Shown here piece after piece: positions 1 through 13,600 of a stretch of DNA of 64,000 bases. Every line of letters begins with the position of its first letter. Position 1 is the stretch's first letter. The notes beneath the pieces were generated by a model. The model had not been told where the DNA came from, did not search any database, and worked only from the letters and a program-made list of their open reading frames with translations. Source of the DNA: Mytilus galloprovincialis (taxonomy: Eukaryota; Mollusca; Bivalvia; Mytilida; Mytilidae); contig NC_134838.1 in the NCBI RefSeq assembly GCF_965363235.1, forward strand, positions 3,663,001-3,727,000, read 5' to 3'. The position numbers and the translations under genes were made by a program.

Positions 1-439
1 TATAAAGTATGTCCTATATTAATAAGGGAACAAGTCGACAAGAAGAGAAATGTATCCAATGATGTGATAATTAACTACGAAAGAAAGTACGACTATTCTT
101 TCAATGTATTGTTTAGTTTTGAACGGGGAATAACTTTGTAAAGACAAGGTTAGTCCAATGTGTTATTATTATTATAAGAGGAAAGAGGATAGATTTTATG
201 GACCCTAATCTTTTGAATTTAAATTCGTATTTGTGTTTACTTTCAAATTTACACATAAGAATTTACCAAATGTCTCTATATGTTCCACCTTAAAAAAATC
301 GATATAAAATTATTGGTATCAAGCTAAAAATGGAAAGGAAAGGTGATCATAGGAACAGGTTAGATTGAGCATGGAAGTAATATTCAATATTACTTCCATT
401 GATTGATAAAGCTGAGACTCAGTATAGGCTGTAGTTTAT
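1..439. other. AT-rich intergenic stretch
   Basis: No gene, RNA or recognisable repeat seen. Short purine-rich and AT-rich runs only. Confidence 0.5.
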
Positions 440-1305
440 AAGCTCTTTGCACCTTTCCGTGGAAAGACCTATTGATTTTGTTCTGATTATTATTTTTTCT
501 CTCTTCCGCCTATTTTTTTCTTGCGTAGTATTGTTGTTTCATAAGATGTCGCTTAGATATTTGGAAAATGACATCGTATAGTTTATACGCTTTTAAAATT
601 TACAACCGCGTAACCAAATAAAGAGTTATCTCCCCAAACACTGTTTTCTTGTGACCACTACTCCTTCGCAACCGTAAAAGATTACGACAAATTTATTTTA
701 CCAAATTGCTCGCTACAGCCTCAGGATTAGTATTTTAATTTTGACCGAAGCTAATCGAAGACTCCATATGAGAGCTATATGTATTTGATATTAGTGATTT
801 GTATTTCTAACTGGTAAACCATAAGTGATATTGGCCTAGGATCTTTGATTTTGTGGTCCTTCGTCCAAAAAAAAGAAAATTAGGTCAAAAGTCAAGGTCA
901 TATTCTATAAATTTTGATTTTGGCTCATTTTCACTTATTTTCAAAAACTGTAAAAGATATCGACAAATTATTTTTACTAAATTGTTTGTTGCAACATGTC
1001 GTTACATGTATATTTTGGTTGAAAGGGTGCGTAGACCATAAATTGGAGTTTTCGCCCCTCTTACATTTAGAATTATGTGTAAAGTGTAGGGTATTTTGAT
1101 TTAAGGTCCTTGGTTTGTGACCTTGAGATTGAAGTCAAGGTCATAGGTTAATAGGACGTTCTAGATTTTGGCCTTTGCTCTAAATTCATATTTTTACCTC
1201 ATAAAGCCATAGGAGCTGACATTTTAGACTGATTTTTAATATTTTGATATCAAAATAGATCTTTGCTGGTGGAAAGACCTTCAATTGTTCTCTGAACAAT
1301 TAGTT
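440..1305 (-). repeat. Dispersed repeat with GGAAAGACCT ends (copy 1)
   Basis: The segment opens near a GTGGAAAGACCT motif and closes at GGTGGAAAGACCTTC plus the short palindrome TTGTTCTCTGAACAA. Its body is the reverse complement of segments at 43735-45431, sharing for example the 'ATAAAGCCATA' and 'AGACTGATTTTTAATATTTTGAT' stretches. It carries clustered AGGTCA-like half-sites near 884-905. No protein is encoded. It is probably a non-autonomous element, but the mobilising family is not identified. Confidence 0.55.
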
Positions 1306-3379
1306 TTTCATTTGTCATTATTTTTGTGTTTTATCTTCTGTCATCAGATCTTCTGTCTTTTGAATGTAACTAGGAGTGTCAGCGTCTTAATAGTTTGAAT
1401 ATGAAACTTCCCTTTATATTTATATTTGTTGTCATAAAACACGATTATTTTGTATAAAACAACATTAATGGCATATAAATCCGTCTAGAATCAAACGCCA
1501 AGATATTTATAGTGAAAGAAGAATAAACAAAATTATTTAGATTTACGTTATTTAGACATAAATCCAAAGAAATAAAACCTAAAATCACTTATATTGAACA
1601 AAGATCCAGTTTTTTCGATACGATTTTGGACGAATAATAGTTTCATGCCAGACAAAAGTTTAGAAAAATCTAACATAGTAACTCATCAGTTGTTAAAGTT
1701 TCCTATATTGCATTATCGAATAAAATTGAAAAAAATTAGGGGATGCAGTTTGCTTTGCTTGTCAAAAAGACAAACATATGCAAAAAGACCAAAAGACGAG
1801 GTCGTTAATTACTACAGATTACAGTACGGTCTTCAACAATGAGCAAATCCAATACCGTTTTATAAGCTTTAATAGATAATAAAAGGTCATGGATGAAATA
1901 ATGTGAATCAATCCAACAAACCAACTGCATAACTTAAACTAATAGCATCAAAGGAAAAATAATTTTACTTACAGAACATACAGAAAATCTTTTCTAAATT
2001 TGAAAATGTCTGTACCAAGTCAGGAATATGACAGTTCTTGTCCATTCGTTTTTTATGTGTTTTGTTATTTGATTTTGCCATGTGATTATGGACTTTCCTA
2101 TTTGATTTTCCTCTGAGTTCAGTATTTTTGTGATTTTACTTTTCACTAGTCACCTCGTTCCTGTCTTTGAACATGCAAGTAAGGAATCATTTTATTGTAC
2201 TTGATTTGAGACAAGTCAATACGACTTTCAATAAAAACGTCTCAAAATACATTACATAGTTAGATTTATATGTCTATTTATCTGGAATGTTCCCTGATCA
2301 TGCAAAGAAATGACAGATCATATAGATTACATTGGAGCATTTAGTCTGTGAATGTATTCCCAAACTGTCATATTTTATTGTTACATCCACATTTTCTTCG
2401 ATCTATTCTGTCTGGAAAAAAGAAATATAGTGTAATTTGAAAGTCGACACCTACATTGCGTCATGCTTTATCATACTGAACACACACCAAAAAAATCTAT
2501 TTTTCGATTAACATATTTTCTCTGGAAGAAAAAATGTGACAAAAAATGAAAATCGTTTATATTTTATCAAAAATATGTTTTTGTTTGTTTAGATTCAACT
2601 ATGTTTTTTTTTAAATATAATATAAAGAATGGGACACCGTGTTATTTTCTAAGCTATAAGCTATGCAAAAATGCCTAAATGTGCATAGATAAGGCATGAA
2701 AAGTTCTTAATTGTGAATAAAAAGAATTATATGAGATATAATTTTAAATAAAAATGAGAAGATAGGTTCTGTATGCTTAAAGAAAATGAAAAGAAAAAGT
2801 GTCTTATCGACCTTGTTTTCTTGCTTTAAGAAAAAATGAAAATGTCAATCAAAAATTGAAACATTGAAACATTGAAACATTTTATTTCACTAAAGCATTC
2901 CAGTATGAAAATATTCCTATAAGACGGTTTTCCTCTTAAATGGATAAGCTGTAAAATTGATTTAAAAAAAACTAAATATTTAGTATTTATGTTAACATTT
3001 TGGATAATGATGCAATAATTTACTTATTTTTTTCTTTATACAAAAACATCCAGTACCATACATAAATTACAAATCTTTCTCAAATTTGCAGATTAAGTCA
3101 AAGAACTAGACCGATTGTGTACTGCAATTATACAATCCAATATGACGGTTTACAGTGAATCCACCTTGACTAGGATGTATTAGTAACATGATGAGTTTAT
3201 TAGTATTGAAGACAATCAAAACCAAGAAGTAAACAAAGACTGAAACATTGAAACATTTGAAGAGCTATATGATCAAAAGGATGAAAGTGAAATGATTTAA
3301 CTTTATTTATGATATTTTCAAACATTAATGTACGACTCCTAAAGTATCGAACTAAAGCCAAAATTCTGAATAAAAAACT
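1306..3379. other. Intergenic, repeat debris
   Basis: Holds a short piece of the mussel repeat R2 near 1810-1855, an R1 copy at 2005-2147 and a triple GAAACATT micro-repeat near 2857-2885. No gene seen. Confidence 0.45.
2005..2147 (+). repeat. Dispersed repeat R1
   Basis: Contains GTACCAAGTCAGGAATATGA, then GATTATGGACTTTCC and a terminal GTGATTTTACTTTT. The same order of motifs occurs at 28385-28690, 34205-34350 and 36900-37045 (plus) and at 33130-33360 and 55345-55600 (minus), so this is a family with many copies. It is probably a SINE or the 3' tail of a LINE. Confidence 0.65.
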
Positions 3380-3600
3380 ACATTTGTATTTGATGCTTCT
3401 CCGCTAGTAATGCTGCAATTAGGAGTAAGAACAAAGACTGGTATACTCGGAAGTCAGAATATTATGTCCAGGTATTAGGTTACTTGTCTCCTGAGGACTG
3501 TTTATTTCCTTGTGAACTAGCACCTTAAAAAATCGGCTAAGCGTATCAATCGGTCTAGTACATAGCAGTGTAAATCTGTTAGAATATGGATTTAATTTAC
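3380..3600 (+). repeat. SINE body (tRNA-derived mollusc type)
   Basis: Shows the ordered motifs GCTTCTCCGCTA, AGGAGTAAGA, ACAAAGACTGG, CTCGGAAGTCAGAAT, GAACTAGCACCTTAAAAAAT and CGGCTAAGCGTATC that I recall as the body of a mollusc SINE. The tRNA-like head is missing here. A head of the same family, followed by TACTGCTTCTCTG, is at 29045-29175. Confidence 0.55.
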
Positions 3601-3662
3601 ATTGCATCATCATCATCAATAATTGAAAATTTATTTTAATCTTACTTTATCGATCTAACGTT

Positions 3663-4367
3663 TTAAAGGGGCACTAGCTGTCAAATTCATGGTCACCGAT
3701 TTGACTAAAGTTTTCATATTTTATTTATAACAATGTAAAACATTTATCCAAACTATCAAAAGTGTGAAATAAGCAGTTTACAGAGCATAGGGTCAATAAT
3801 ATGTAGTTTCGTTTCGTGTGTATTTTAGTCTAGACTCCATCTAACTAAATATCGAGTTGACCTCAGATTACCATATAAGTGACGTAAACATAAATATACT
3901 AATGATTAGATATAAATAGATTAAGCCAACACGTGCCTTTGAATTTTTTTTTATGTCTGTTTAATTTTATTTTATAGATTAAAAATATATGTTTCTCGTC
4001 GTTTTTACATGTAGAAGAAAGATTTTATGGGGATCGAATCAGTCATCAAAGGATTTACTTTTGTTTCACTTTCAATGTTGAAATTCCTTTTCTTTAAATA
4101 AACAGTACACGTACAAAGCATGCGTTGTCCATTTCTTGTTAAGGGGTTAAATTGAAGTTCACATGAACAAGGATTTAATGAGGTCGACTTATTTCACTTG
4201 CAAGTGAATCATTCATTATCAATATTATTTAGCTTAATTTGACAAAATTGAACCATTTTGGCTGCTAAAAGCGAATTATCATTTCACTATTTCACTTTTA
4301 TTATTGATTGAACAAAAACAAATCATACTTTAAATTTTTATGCATCTCGTAGCTAGTGCCCCTTTAA
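3663..4367. mobile_element. TTAA-flanked MITE, copy 1
   Basis: A 705-bp non-coding element bounded by the inverted repeat TTAAAGGGGCACTAGCT at the left and its complement AGCTAGTGCCCCTTTAA at the right. The outermost TTAA on both sides fits the TTAA target site of piggyBac-type transposases; that assignment is an inference. A second, diverged copy lies at 39052-39731. The interior has no transposase reading frame, so it would depend on a transposase supplied elsewhere. Confidence 0.7.
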
Positions 4368-4542
4368 GACTTAATTTTTTTTTTAAATAATCTCAGGTGA
4401 ATCCAAACGTCTATATTTAAATTACCCCGAGAATAATAGATCTATTTTTAACTATGTGAATTTACAACCATTTGTTGGAACTTTTCCATAATTTCAGTAG
4501 CATGTTAAAAAAACAACAAACTGACCATTCTTATGCATCATC

Positions 4543-4677
4543 ATGGATCCCAAAGGATTAGTCGGGAAAACATGTGGAGAATTCACAGTTGAAAAACCGA
4601 TTGGAAAGGGTTCGTTTGGACATGTGTATTTAGTGACGAGGACAAATGAAAAACCAGCATGTTCTGGCACATACAAG
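4543..4677 (+). CDS. NEK kinase coding exon 1
   Basis: Encodes residues 1-45: start ATG, then the glycine-rich loop GKGSFGHV. Ends AAG|GTATTG in phase 0. An AATTTCAG about 45 bp upstream of the ATG could be an acceptor of a 5'-UTR exon, so a non-coding first exon upstream is possible. Confidence 0.85.
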
Positions 4678-7600
4678 GTATTGTGCATTGTGTCGTAGAT
4701 TTAGGTTTAAATCAATGCTAATGATAGTCAACTAACAAAATGATTATTTTGTTTTAATAGAATCGATGAATTTATGTTAAAAAGTATAGCTTTTGGTTGT
4801 GTAATTTGATTGATTAAGTCATTACATCTCTCTAAAAGTTTAACCCTCTTAACCTTGAACGATGTCAGATACCTTTGTGATAACTTGATCACAACTTGTA
4901 GTCTTTGCATATAATGATTATAATACAAATTCGAAATTCGTGAATGATCTATTGATAAAAATGCACATACAACGGTTCGGAAGGGAAATATACAAACTGA
5001 CAACAATTCTAATAGTAATGAGTGAAGTAGATTTACTGTTTCATTCGTTTAGTTTTAAAATGCAATTAGTATAATAGAATGCTAAAACATTGATTACTTC
5101 CTCTTGGTTCGCGTTCAAGTATTTACCAATTTAAACAATTTAAATGTATAATTGTTTAAACCAATCGGAGTTAAACAAATTATTTTTATCCCTGCTTTTG
5201 TAATTCAAACGTTAAAGAGACACAAAAGATTTTTTGATTTGAGAGACTAACCAGAATGTTTATTTGAACTTTGCACTTGAACAAAACAAAAAGTATTTGA
5301 AAATTTTATTCAAGTCAAGAAAACAATGCTTAGTTTACGAGCGTACTAAAAATATGAAAAATTTATAAATCGCGCTTTAAAGTGCATTTGATTTCGTTAT
5401 GGTAGTCAAATAATGTAAAGATAGATCTCGAAAAGTTTTAATTTACAGCACACAATTATAAAGAGAATTTGAAAAAAATTACAAACATTTGCCAATATAT
5501 TTATCAAATGTTATTAAAGTAAAATATTTTCTAGAATAATATGAAGTTTCAAAAAGGGAAAGCATACCAATCGATTGTCCTTACGTAACAGTATATAGAT
5601 CTTTAAGTAAATAACACATAACCTAATTATTCATCCTCCATGTCTAACAGTGTTTTTATTTTGAATCGCTTTGTTATGTTCTTGCTTTATATTCATTTCA
5701 AAATTTATATATCAGCCAACTCCATTCGCCATGAAGATGGTCCATACAGCAGGTACAAATATTAGAGAACAAACATTGTTAGAGAGAGAAATACAACTTC
5801 TTAGAGATTTAAAGAAATATGATCATAAAAATATTGTGAAATATGTTGATTTCTTCCACTACAAGAACTTTCCGTGTATTATAATGGAGTATTGTGAACG
5901 TGGAACACTATATGAATTCATTCGGGACCAAAAGAATAAAGCAGTACAAGAAGACAAGTTTGTTCATATTCTTACTCAAATAGCTGCTGGATTGGAAGTA
6001 GGTATCCGCATTAAGCTAGTCTTTGTTTTTTACATTCAAACAACAAATAAGATACAAAAACATCAACGAAAAAACACTTCATATAGACACTACATAGTTC
6101 TGAAAGAAGAAGGCGAACGAAAAAATGGTCAAACAAACAGATACGACGGACACTATAGACAAGGACTATCAACTTCTTGTAATTACTATGTATATCAACT
6201 CTTATAAAGCTTTATCTGTGGATGTATATATTTTCCATATCGGTTGTGTTTATTTTGTTCAAAAACATTTCTACACTTGATGCAATCTTAAATTTGATGT
6301 CTTGTACAAACACAGTCTCTGTTATTTAAAACCTGAAATTTGTTGACCTATATAAATGTATTTTGGTTATTGTTCATTGAAGGTTTGCTTTCCTATTGGT
6401 GTTAACCCACACTTCCTTCTAATCGTGTTCTAAACAATTTTTTTATCTAAAAAAATAACCTAATCTTTGAAAATATAAATGATATATAGGATACTTCAAA
6501 GGTACCTAGCTAAAGAAACTCTCCCCCTTTGGTAATGTAAATCAATAAACAGCTTCAGACATTCCGAGTATTTAAAAAAGATAGAAACTATTTCAAAAAT
6601 ATTTTGGAGTTTAGTATGGCGTTCATTATCACTGAACTAGTATATATATGTGTTTGGGGGCCAGCTGAAGGACGCCTCCGGGTGCACAAATTTCTCGCTG
6701 CATTGAAGACCTGATGGTGAACTTCTGCTGTTGTTTGTTCTATGACACATTCCCCATTTCTTTTCTCAATTTTATTTGCATTTTGTAACACATATCACAT
6801 TCTATTTCTATTTACAGTTCTTGCATGGTAAACATGTTCTCCATAGAGATGTCAAAAGTAAAAATATATTTATAAGTGGACACCTTGATATCAAAATTGC
6901 AGACTTTGGAGTTGCAAGGTAACAATTGTCATATGTTTAGATAGAATTATAATTTACAAATCATAACAAGAAATACAAATAGAGTATCACTCTATTACCG
7001 CTTCTCCTCATTTGATGATTTAATTATCACTCTATTACCGCTTCTCCTCATTTTATGATTTCATTGACAGATAGAGTATCACTCTATTACCGCTTCTCCT
7101 CATTTATACCACACAGTTTCTCCATGAAGGTATACTATAAATAACTAAGTTGTGACATAGTTAAGGACTCATTGATTACCGTCTGTAGGTTACAACTGGT
7201 ATACACTTGTAATTGACCTTAATGACCTGTACCAAGTCTGTAATTAAGTGGCTGGTGGTGCTTGCCTGACTGAAACGAATACATTTCAACAGAGAAAAAC
7301 TGACAAATATAAAAGATATATAAATTTATTACAAAAAATAAAATTATATAGGTATTGCCCTTGGGAAATCATCTCAGCTAATTTTGAAAATATTTTTGCT
7401 AATTATGAAAATATTTTCCCGTCGAATTCCCTGAATCCTGATCTGTTGTAAAGCGTAGTTTGCGCGAACTATTGATGCTTGCGAAACAGTGGTTGACAGG
7501 AAATTCGACATGACTTGTCCTATCAACTGTAGTATAACTAATGAAATGTGAGTTGTAAGTTGATAGAACTTGGGGGATCAAAAATTGTCATTTAAAAGAC

Positions 7601-10600
7601 TGACCAGTGATAAAAAATGCAATGAATGGCCATTGCTCAGATTATATGAAAAATTATAAAAAAAATATATATGAGCTGAGAAATCCCCCAAGTGGTAAGA
7701 TTTTAAGTGAGGTGGAATTCAAAAGGGGGTATAAAGGGAGCCTTCAAGTCGCATGTGCTGAAAAAGTATTAGAGAGAGAGAGAGAGAGAGAAACAAAATG
7801 AATATATACAAATATGATGCACAAAACATAACTGTAAAGTTTGAATGTATCTAGAAAAATAAAACAGCAACTCGTCACATGGCTGAATATTAAGAAAATT
7901 ATAAGGTTCACATGTGTTTCTTTTCACATTCCAAGCAGGCTCTAAATTGAAATACGCGTTTTTTGGCAAAAAAACTCAATGACACAAGTTCTGTAAACAC
8001 AGTGAAATATAAATCCAACATGTATCAGGTGAAAACAGCAACTCTTCGAACGGCTGAATATTCTATGAAATCGGTAAATTCGAATTCAAATAATTGTCAC
8101 TATATAGATAAGACTTAAAGTTAAAATACATTGTTTCTTCTGCTAAACGATAATGTACAAATATAAGTCCAAGTGTATCGCAAGACAAACAGCAACTCTT
8201 CGTACGGCTGAATACTTCGTAACAAGTATAGTAATTCGCATAAAAGTTCTGTAATGGTCAACAAGTTCACATTAAAGTTCATTGTCCTTGGTAATCCATT
8301 CAAGTTCGATAATGTCCACATATCAAATATCACTCAGTTATTTTTAGACAATGTCAAAGACTTCTGTGCTTTTCGAATAGTGTCATTGGAAATACGAATA
8401 TAACGACAATAACTGTCTGATGTCCACCGACCAATTGTTTTGATAAGATGATCTTGAATATTAACGGATCCTGCCGATGTACTGGCACCAATTCTAAAGG
8501 AATGACCATTGTATAAGCTTGAGTTGTACCCACAAATATCTAGTACATGTCTTAGACTTCTGATGAAAAAGTCCCGGTCTAAAGCGTTACCATTCTCTTT
8601 GACAAACAATGGATCTGAAAAACAAAAAGATGCTTCTCTACCCTTCCTGATTGCAATATACTTTTGGACAGCAGAGAAAGGACAAATGGTATGATCGGAT
8701 TTGTGAAGCTGTATACTGACACCTTTACGAAAAGGATCTGTTTTTGAGGTTTTAAGGTGTAAAATAGCATAAGAATCGAGAATCTCAACATCCGTTACAC
8801 TTAGATTTACAGTAGAATCAAAATGTTTTGAAACTGTAAATTCACCACATCTAAGAAATCCAAAAAAGGCTACTGTACAGGCCGTTTCTAACATATAATC
8901 AGTAAAGGCAGAAAAAACACCTGCTCTAAGAGAATTGCAAATTCTCCCAAGTACCTGAAAAGTAATAGGAAGACGTGGTTTTGAATTATGCTCTCTTTGT
9001 ATACGTTTGACGGCGCGCATTATCATATTGAGTCTAAGGAGTGTCGATTCATTTGTATAATCAAATGGATGGTCACAGTTACTTTGGATATAATAAAACC
9101 GAATTCCACATAAATACAATTTAATGGTTGTATGTAAAAGTCTCAAGTTTTTGTAACAATGTGCGACAAAATAAATCAAAATATCCTCAGAAATCGGAGG
9201 CATAGGTTTACCTAACCAGACAACCCCGTTATTAGCCAGAAATGCAGTATAAGCTCGATATCCAACTTTATACGTCTGAGATGTTCTAGTTGATATTACA
9301 TGTCGCCATAAATCCGATACTGTAGACTTTAATGCCACATTACTCGTGAGACTGGCGGGCACTTGTGAGGTACTTTGTCTGCTAAAGGTGCAAGTATCTT
9401 GAACCGCTCTAGCTGTAAACGAGAAAGAGAGTCACTGATATTATTCTGAACTCCAGGAACGTGTTCGGCGCGAAAACAAAAAAATATTTATGCAGGCATA
9501 CAAAGTAAGAGTTCTCATAAGTTTCATTATCAATAAACATCTGGAACGACCTTTATTAACAATATGTACGGTGGCTTCATTGTCACATCGAAATAAGATT
9601 CTTTTAGTTGTCCATGAATGACCCCATAAGATGGCTGCAACAACTATAGGATAGAGTTCTAGAAAAGCCATGGAAAATTTCTTTTCGCATGGAGAATTTA
9701 AATCATCCGGCCAAGGAGAACAAAACCATTTTCCCTTGAAATAGCTACCATAACCAATGGTAGAAGCCGCATCTGTATATAGTTCGATATCCCTAACACT
9801 AGTATAGTCAGAATCATAAAGCATATTAATGCCATTCCAGTTTACCAAAAACGAGTACCAAAAACGCAATCGGTACGACATTCATCGGTCAAATATATTT
9901 TGTCTTTGAGATCCTTGACAGTTGTTGATAAAGATATTAGGTTTGAGACAAAAGAACGACCCGGAATTATAACCCGCATAGCAAAATTTAAATGCCCTAA
10001 CAATTGTAGAAGTTCACGTTTAGTACAAGATTGTCTGTTTAAAAACTTCTTGATAAATTCACTTATGCGACTTGTTTTATCTAAAGGCAAGCGGGTCTCC
10101 ATCTTTTCCGTATCAAGTATAATACCCAAATATTCGATAACTGTACAAGGGCTTACAACTTTGTGTTTAGCCAGTGGAATATTAAGTCTTTTAAAAAGAG
10201 TAGTCATTAATGCCATAGTTCTCTCTGCGCAAGAATCAGGTTTATCTATAGTCAAGAAATCGTCTAAAAGATGAAATATATATATATAATTTTGTAGATA
10301 TTAGTAGCAATCCAACAAATCGCTCTGGATAAGTTATCGAAAATAATTGGCGAGCTTCTACAACCAAACGCTAGTCTATTAAAGAAAAGGTATTCTTTAC
10401 ACCATTTAATGCAAAATAAATGCCACTGGTCCTTTCTTATACCTAATTGTTTGAAAGCGGCCTCTATATCGAACTTTGAACAAAATGAAAAACGACCTAA
10501 TTTTCGTATAACTTTAATTGCATCATCTATTCTGACATACGTCATTGAACAATCTTCCTTACTGATCAAGTCGTTAATACTACAATTATCATCATCGTCA

Positions 10601-13600
10601 TGTGGGGCTGATAAATCCAATATAAGACGCTTTTTCCCGGAGTACTTTCCGACAGCAAGTCCCAAAGGGCTGACTCGATAATAGTTAAACGGTGGAATTT
10701 TATACGGACCTGACAAGAAACCTTTTTCACATTCTTTGTTTATAAGTTCCCGCACAGATAAAGGTTGAGAGCGAGCAGAAAAGTTATTCTTACATTCAAG
10801 TGTCGGTAAATCAGTACATTTAATCATAGTGTCAAAACCCTCGTTAATACCACTACAAAGATAATTAACAAAATTTATATCTGGATGCGTTTGCAATAAA
10901 TCACGTAACAAGTTAACATTGATAGGTGAATTTTCGATAACAGGAATTGTTACTAGTCATTTTGTATTTTCGTTGATTGTAGTCGACCCTCTAGAAGATT
11001 TGTTCCTTTGAGTATCTTTGTTGCAGTTAAAGGCGGAATGAAAAGCGAAACAAGAACTGCAAATATGAGTCAAAGAACAACCCGGTCTGGCACACCCCCT
11101 TGCCGTGTTATAGTTATTGCAGACCTCTTTCCCATCGTGCAAAACTCGTGTTCTGCCCCTCCTATCGACGCGATCGGAAGATGGTCTATTCCGCGGATAA
11201 GTACTACGTTCTACTGATTGAGAAGAAAGAGGGCAAAAATTTGTTCCGTGATCAATAGCGTAACAAAGTCTACAAACTTCTGGCCTTGCATGAGGTGCTG
11301 AAAGCGTAAGAATGTCATTGTCTTTAACTCCCCAGTCAAATTTAACTTTGAAATCGCGAAGTGCAGTTGCAGCTTTGGCAGCAAAAAGCTTATGATATTC
11401 GTAAAATTTTTCACCGTAGCTAGATTCAATTTGGAAGTAACAATCTAATTCTTCATTGCGTTGAGGAAAAACCCTACACATGATGCGTTTATATTTGCCA
11501 AAAGCGCAAACGAACTCTTTAATAGTAAGCGTTCTATGTAGCCGGATATCCTTTTTTCCTGGCAAATTAATTATTTTAAAACCACTGCTAGTAAGTAAAG
11601 TACTAGCTGCCTGAACGGATTCGTAATCTTTCATAAGTAATCAGGCTAAATTAACGTCCCTACCTTCAATAATTTGCCTTTTAAGCGCTGGTGAAATTGT
11701 ATCCAAAAAAGGAACAGATGATGACGGCACTCCGCTAATAGTAGCTGTAGATGTGTTAAGGGTGGGATTTATCCCGCAATCGCTTTCACTAGGAGAAACA
11801 CCGTACCATTTTTATAATGAAAACACATGCTCATCTGCTGTGTGCACTTGTTGAAATCTATTTCGTCTTGTATCTTGTATATTCCCGGGAAAATCCGCTG
11901 ATAAAGAAGTATTAGAATTATTCCTATTGGTGTTAGAATTCATTGAATCCCTTAATCCTATAACAACTTCGGTTAAATTTCCGATCAAAAGTGGAAGCTC
12001 ATTAGACGAATTACTGGTCACATTAGGTAAAGTTGGCGAGACTTCCTGGTCTTCATTTGACAATAGTTCAGGTTCGGAAACTGATTTGAGATTATCAAAA
12101 TAAATTTGTTGTACACTGTTTTACTTAATTTTGAAGTAATGTTTATTCCAATATTTGTCAGTTCTTTCTTGAACTTCTTAACTGTCCAAGACGAACAGTC
12201 ACTTTCTTGTCTGCTGATTTCAATTGAATCCGGAGAAAACCGACTTGTAGATTTCCTTTTTCTCCGAGAAGCCATAATGTTAAGTAATCCGTAAAAAACA
12301 TTCAAAAGTTAAAAACTAAACTTTGCATATATATTAAAAGTGTTGTATTAATTCCAGAATATTATTTTTGGTAAGACAAGAACTGCTAACGAAACTGATC
12401 AAAAGAAGAAGACAGCGTTATCTATCAAAATAATTTCAATAATGATTATTTTAACGCCTATGGTCTGACCGCTATCTGACTGCTAAGCTATAAAATTCTC
12501 GACGAGACACAGAAACAAAAACAATCACCCGAAAGTCGTTATGGATCATTAAGAGAAGAACTTCTCAAACGAGCAATAAAATGCAGCTGTCGAAACAATT
12601 ATAAACCAAATTATATGCTATATATTCAAATAATTTAACATTTGATGATTTCATTTACAGATAGAGTAACACTCTATTACCGCTTCTCCTCATTTGATAG
12701 TTTAATTGACAGATAGAGTAACACTCTAGTAATGCTTCTCCTCATTTGATGATTTAATTGACAGATAGAGTAACACTCTATTACCGCTTCTCCTCATTTG
12801 ATGATTTAATTGACAGATAGAGTAACACTATATTACCGCTTCTCCTCATTTGATGATTTAATTAGAGTAACACTCTATTACCGCTTCTCCTCATTTGATG
12901 ATTTAATTGACAGATAGTACATGATCTATTGATTTTAATTTGAAACAAATATTTGCCACTGAACATTTCAACAAAGAATAGTTAATATATATGTATTTTC
13001 TGTTAATAAATCATTTCATAAATGTAGGGAAATACCTATTGCTGATCCAGGACAGATGTCTGTTATGATTGGAAGTCCGCAGTATATGAGCCCAGAGATG
13101 TTATCACAGAAACCATACGATCATAAGGTAAACAAGTACACACCCGTGATATCGCGGGTCCGTGACTGAATTAAAGTATATAACTATGCCTAAGCCTTAT
13201 TTTAGTAATTGGTATTGTCATCTGATAAAGTCATGTCGATCATAAGATACACAGTTTTCTCTGCTTTCAAATCTTTCTGTTTGAACCCGTCGACCTGGAA
13301 CTTATCAATTATTGGAAATATTAATTATTTGGAAAACAAAAGGTCCAGGCTATCCAGGAATGGGTTATTTTTTAATCAACAGCATTGTCCTATATTAGTT
13401 ATCTTAGAAAGTCTTGCTGGTTGCTGAATAAAGCTACAATAGGGAAAAATTTGACAATGATTTAGCAGTGTCAGCCCTTTTATTATGACCCGTGTATATA
13501 GCAAAATCCTAAATACACCGTTTGGTGGTGCGCCTGTCAAATGCGGAACGTATAAATAAAGTAATAGCTAACAGGTGAATATACTATTGGTATCGGTATC

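Larger units (their letters stand above)
7855..12305 (-). mobile_element. Broken tyrosine-recombinase retroelement (DIRS/Ngaro type)
   Basis: A fossil retroelement in NEK intron 3. Parts in element order (minus strand): gag-like region with a SAP-like segment and Cys/His knuckles (about 12300-10960), reverse transcriptase plus RNase H (about 10910-9440), tyrosine recombinase (9362-8334), and a cluster of three diverged ~150-170 bp repeats at its downstream end (motif AACAGCAACTC near 7865, 8035 and 8188). The tyrosine recombinase in place of a DDE integrase puts it in the DIRS/Ngaro order. It is broken at several points (about five) but its domains are easy to read, suggesting moderate age. 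The upstream end is not defined and could reach about 12640, where the minisatellite resumes. Confidence 0.82.
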
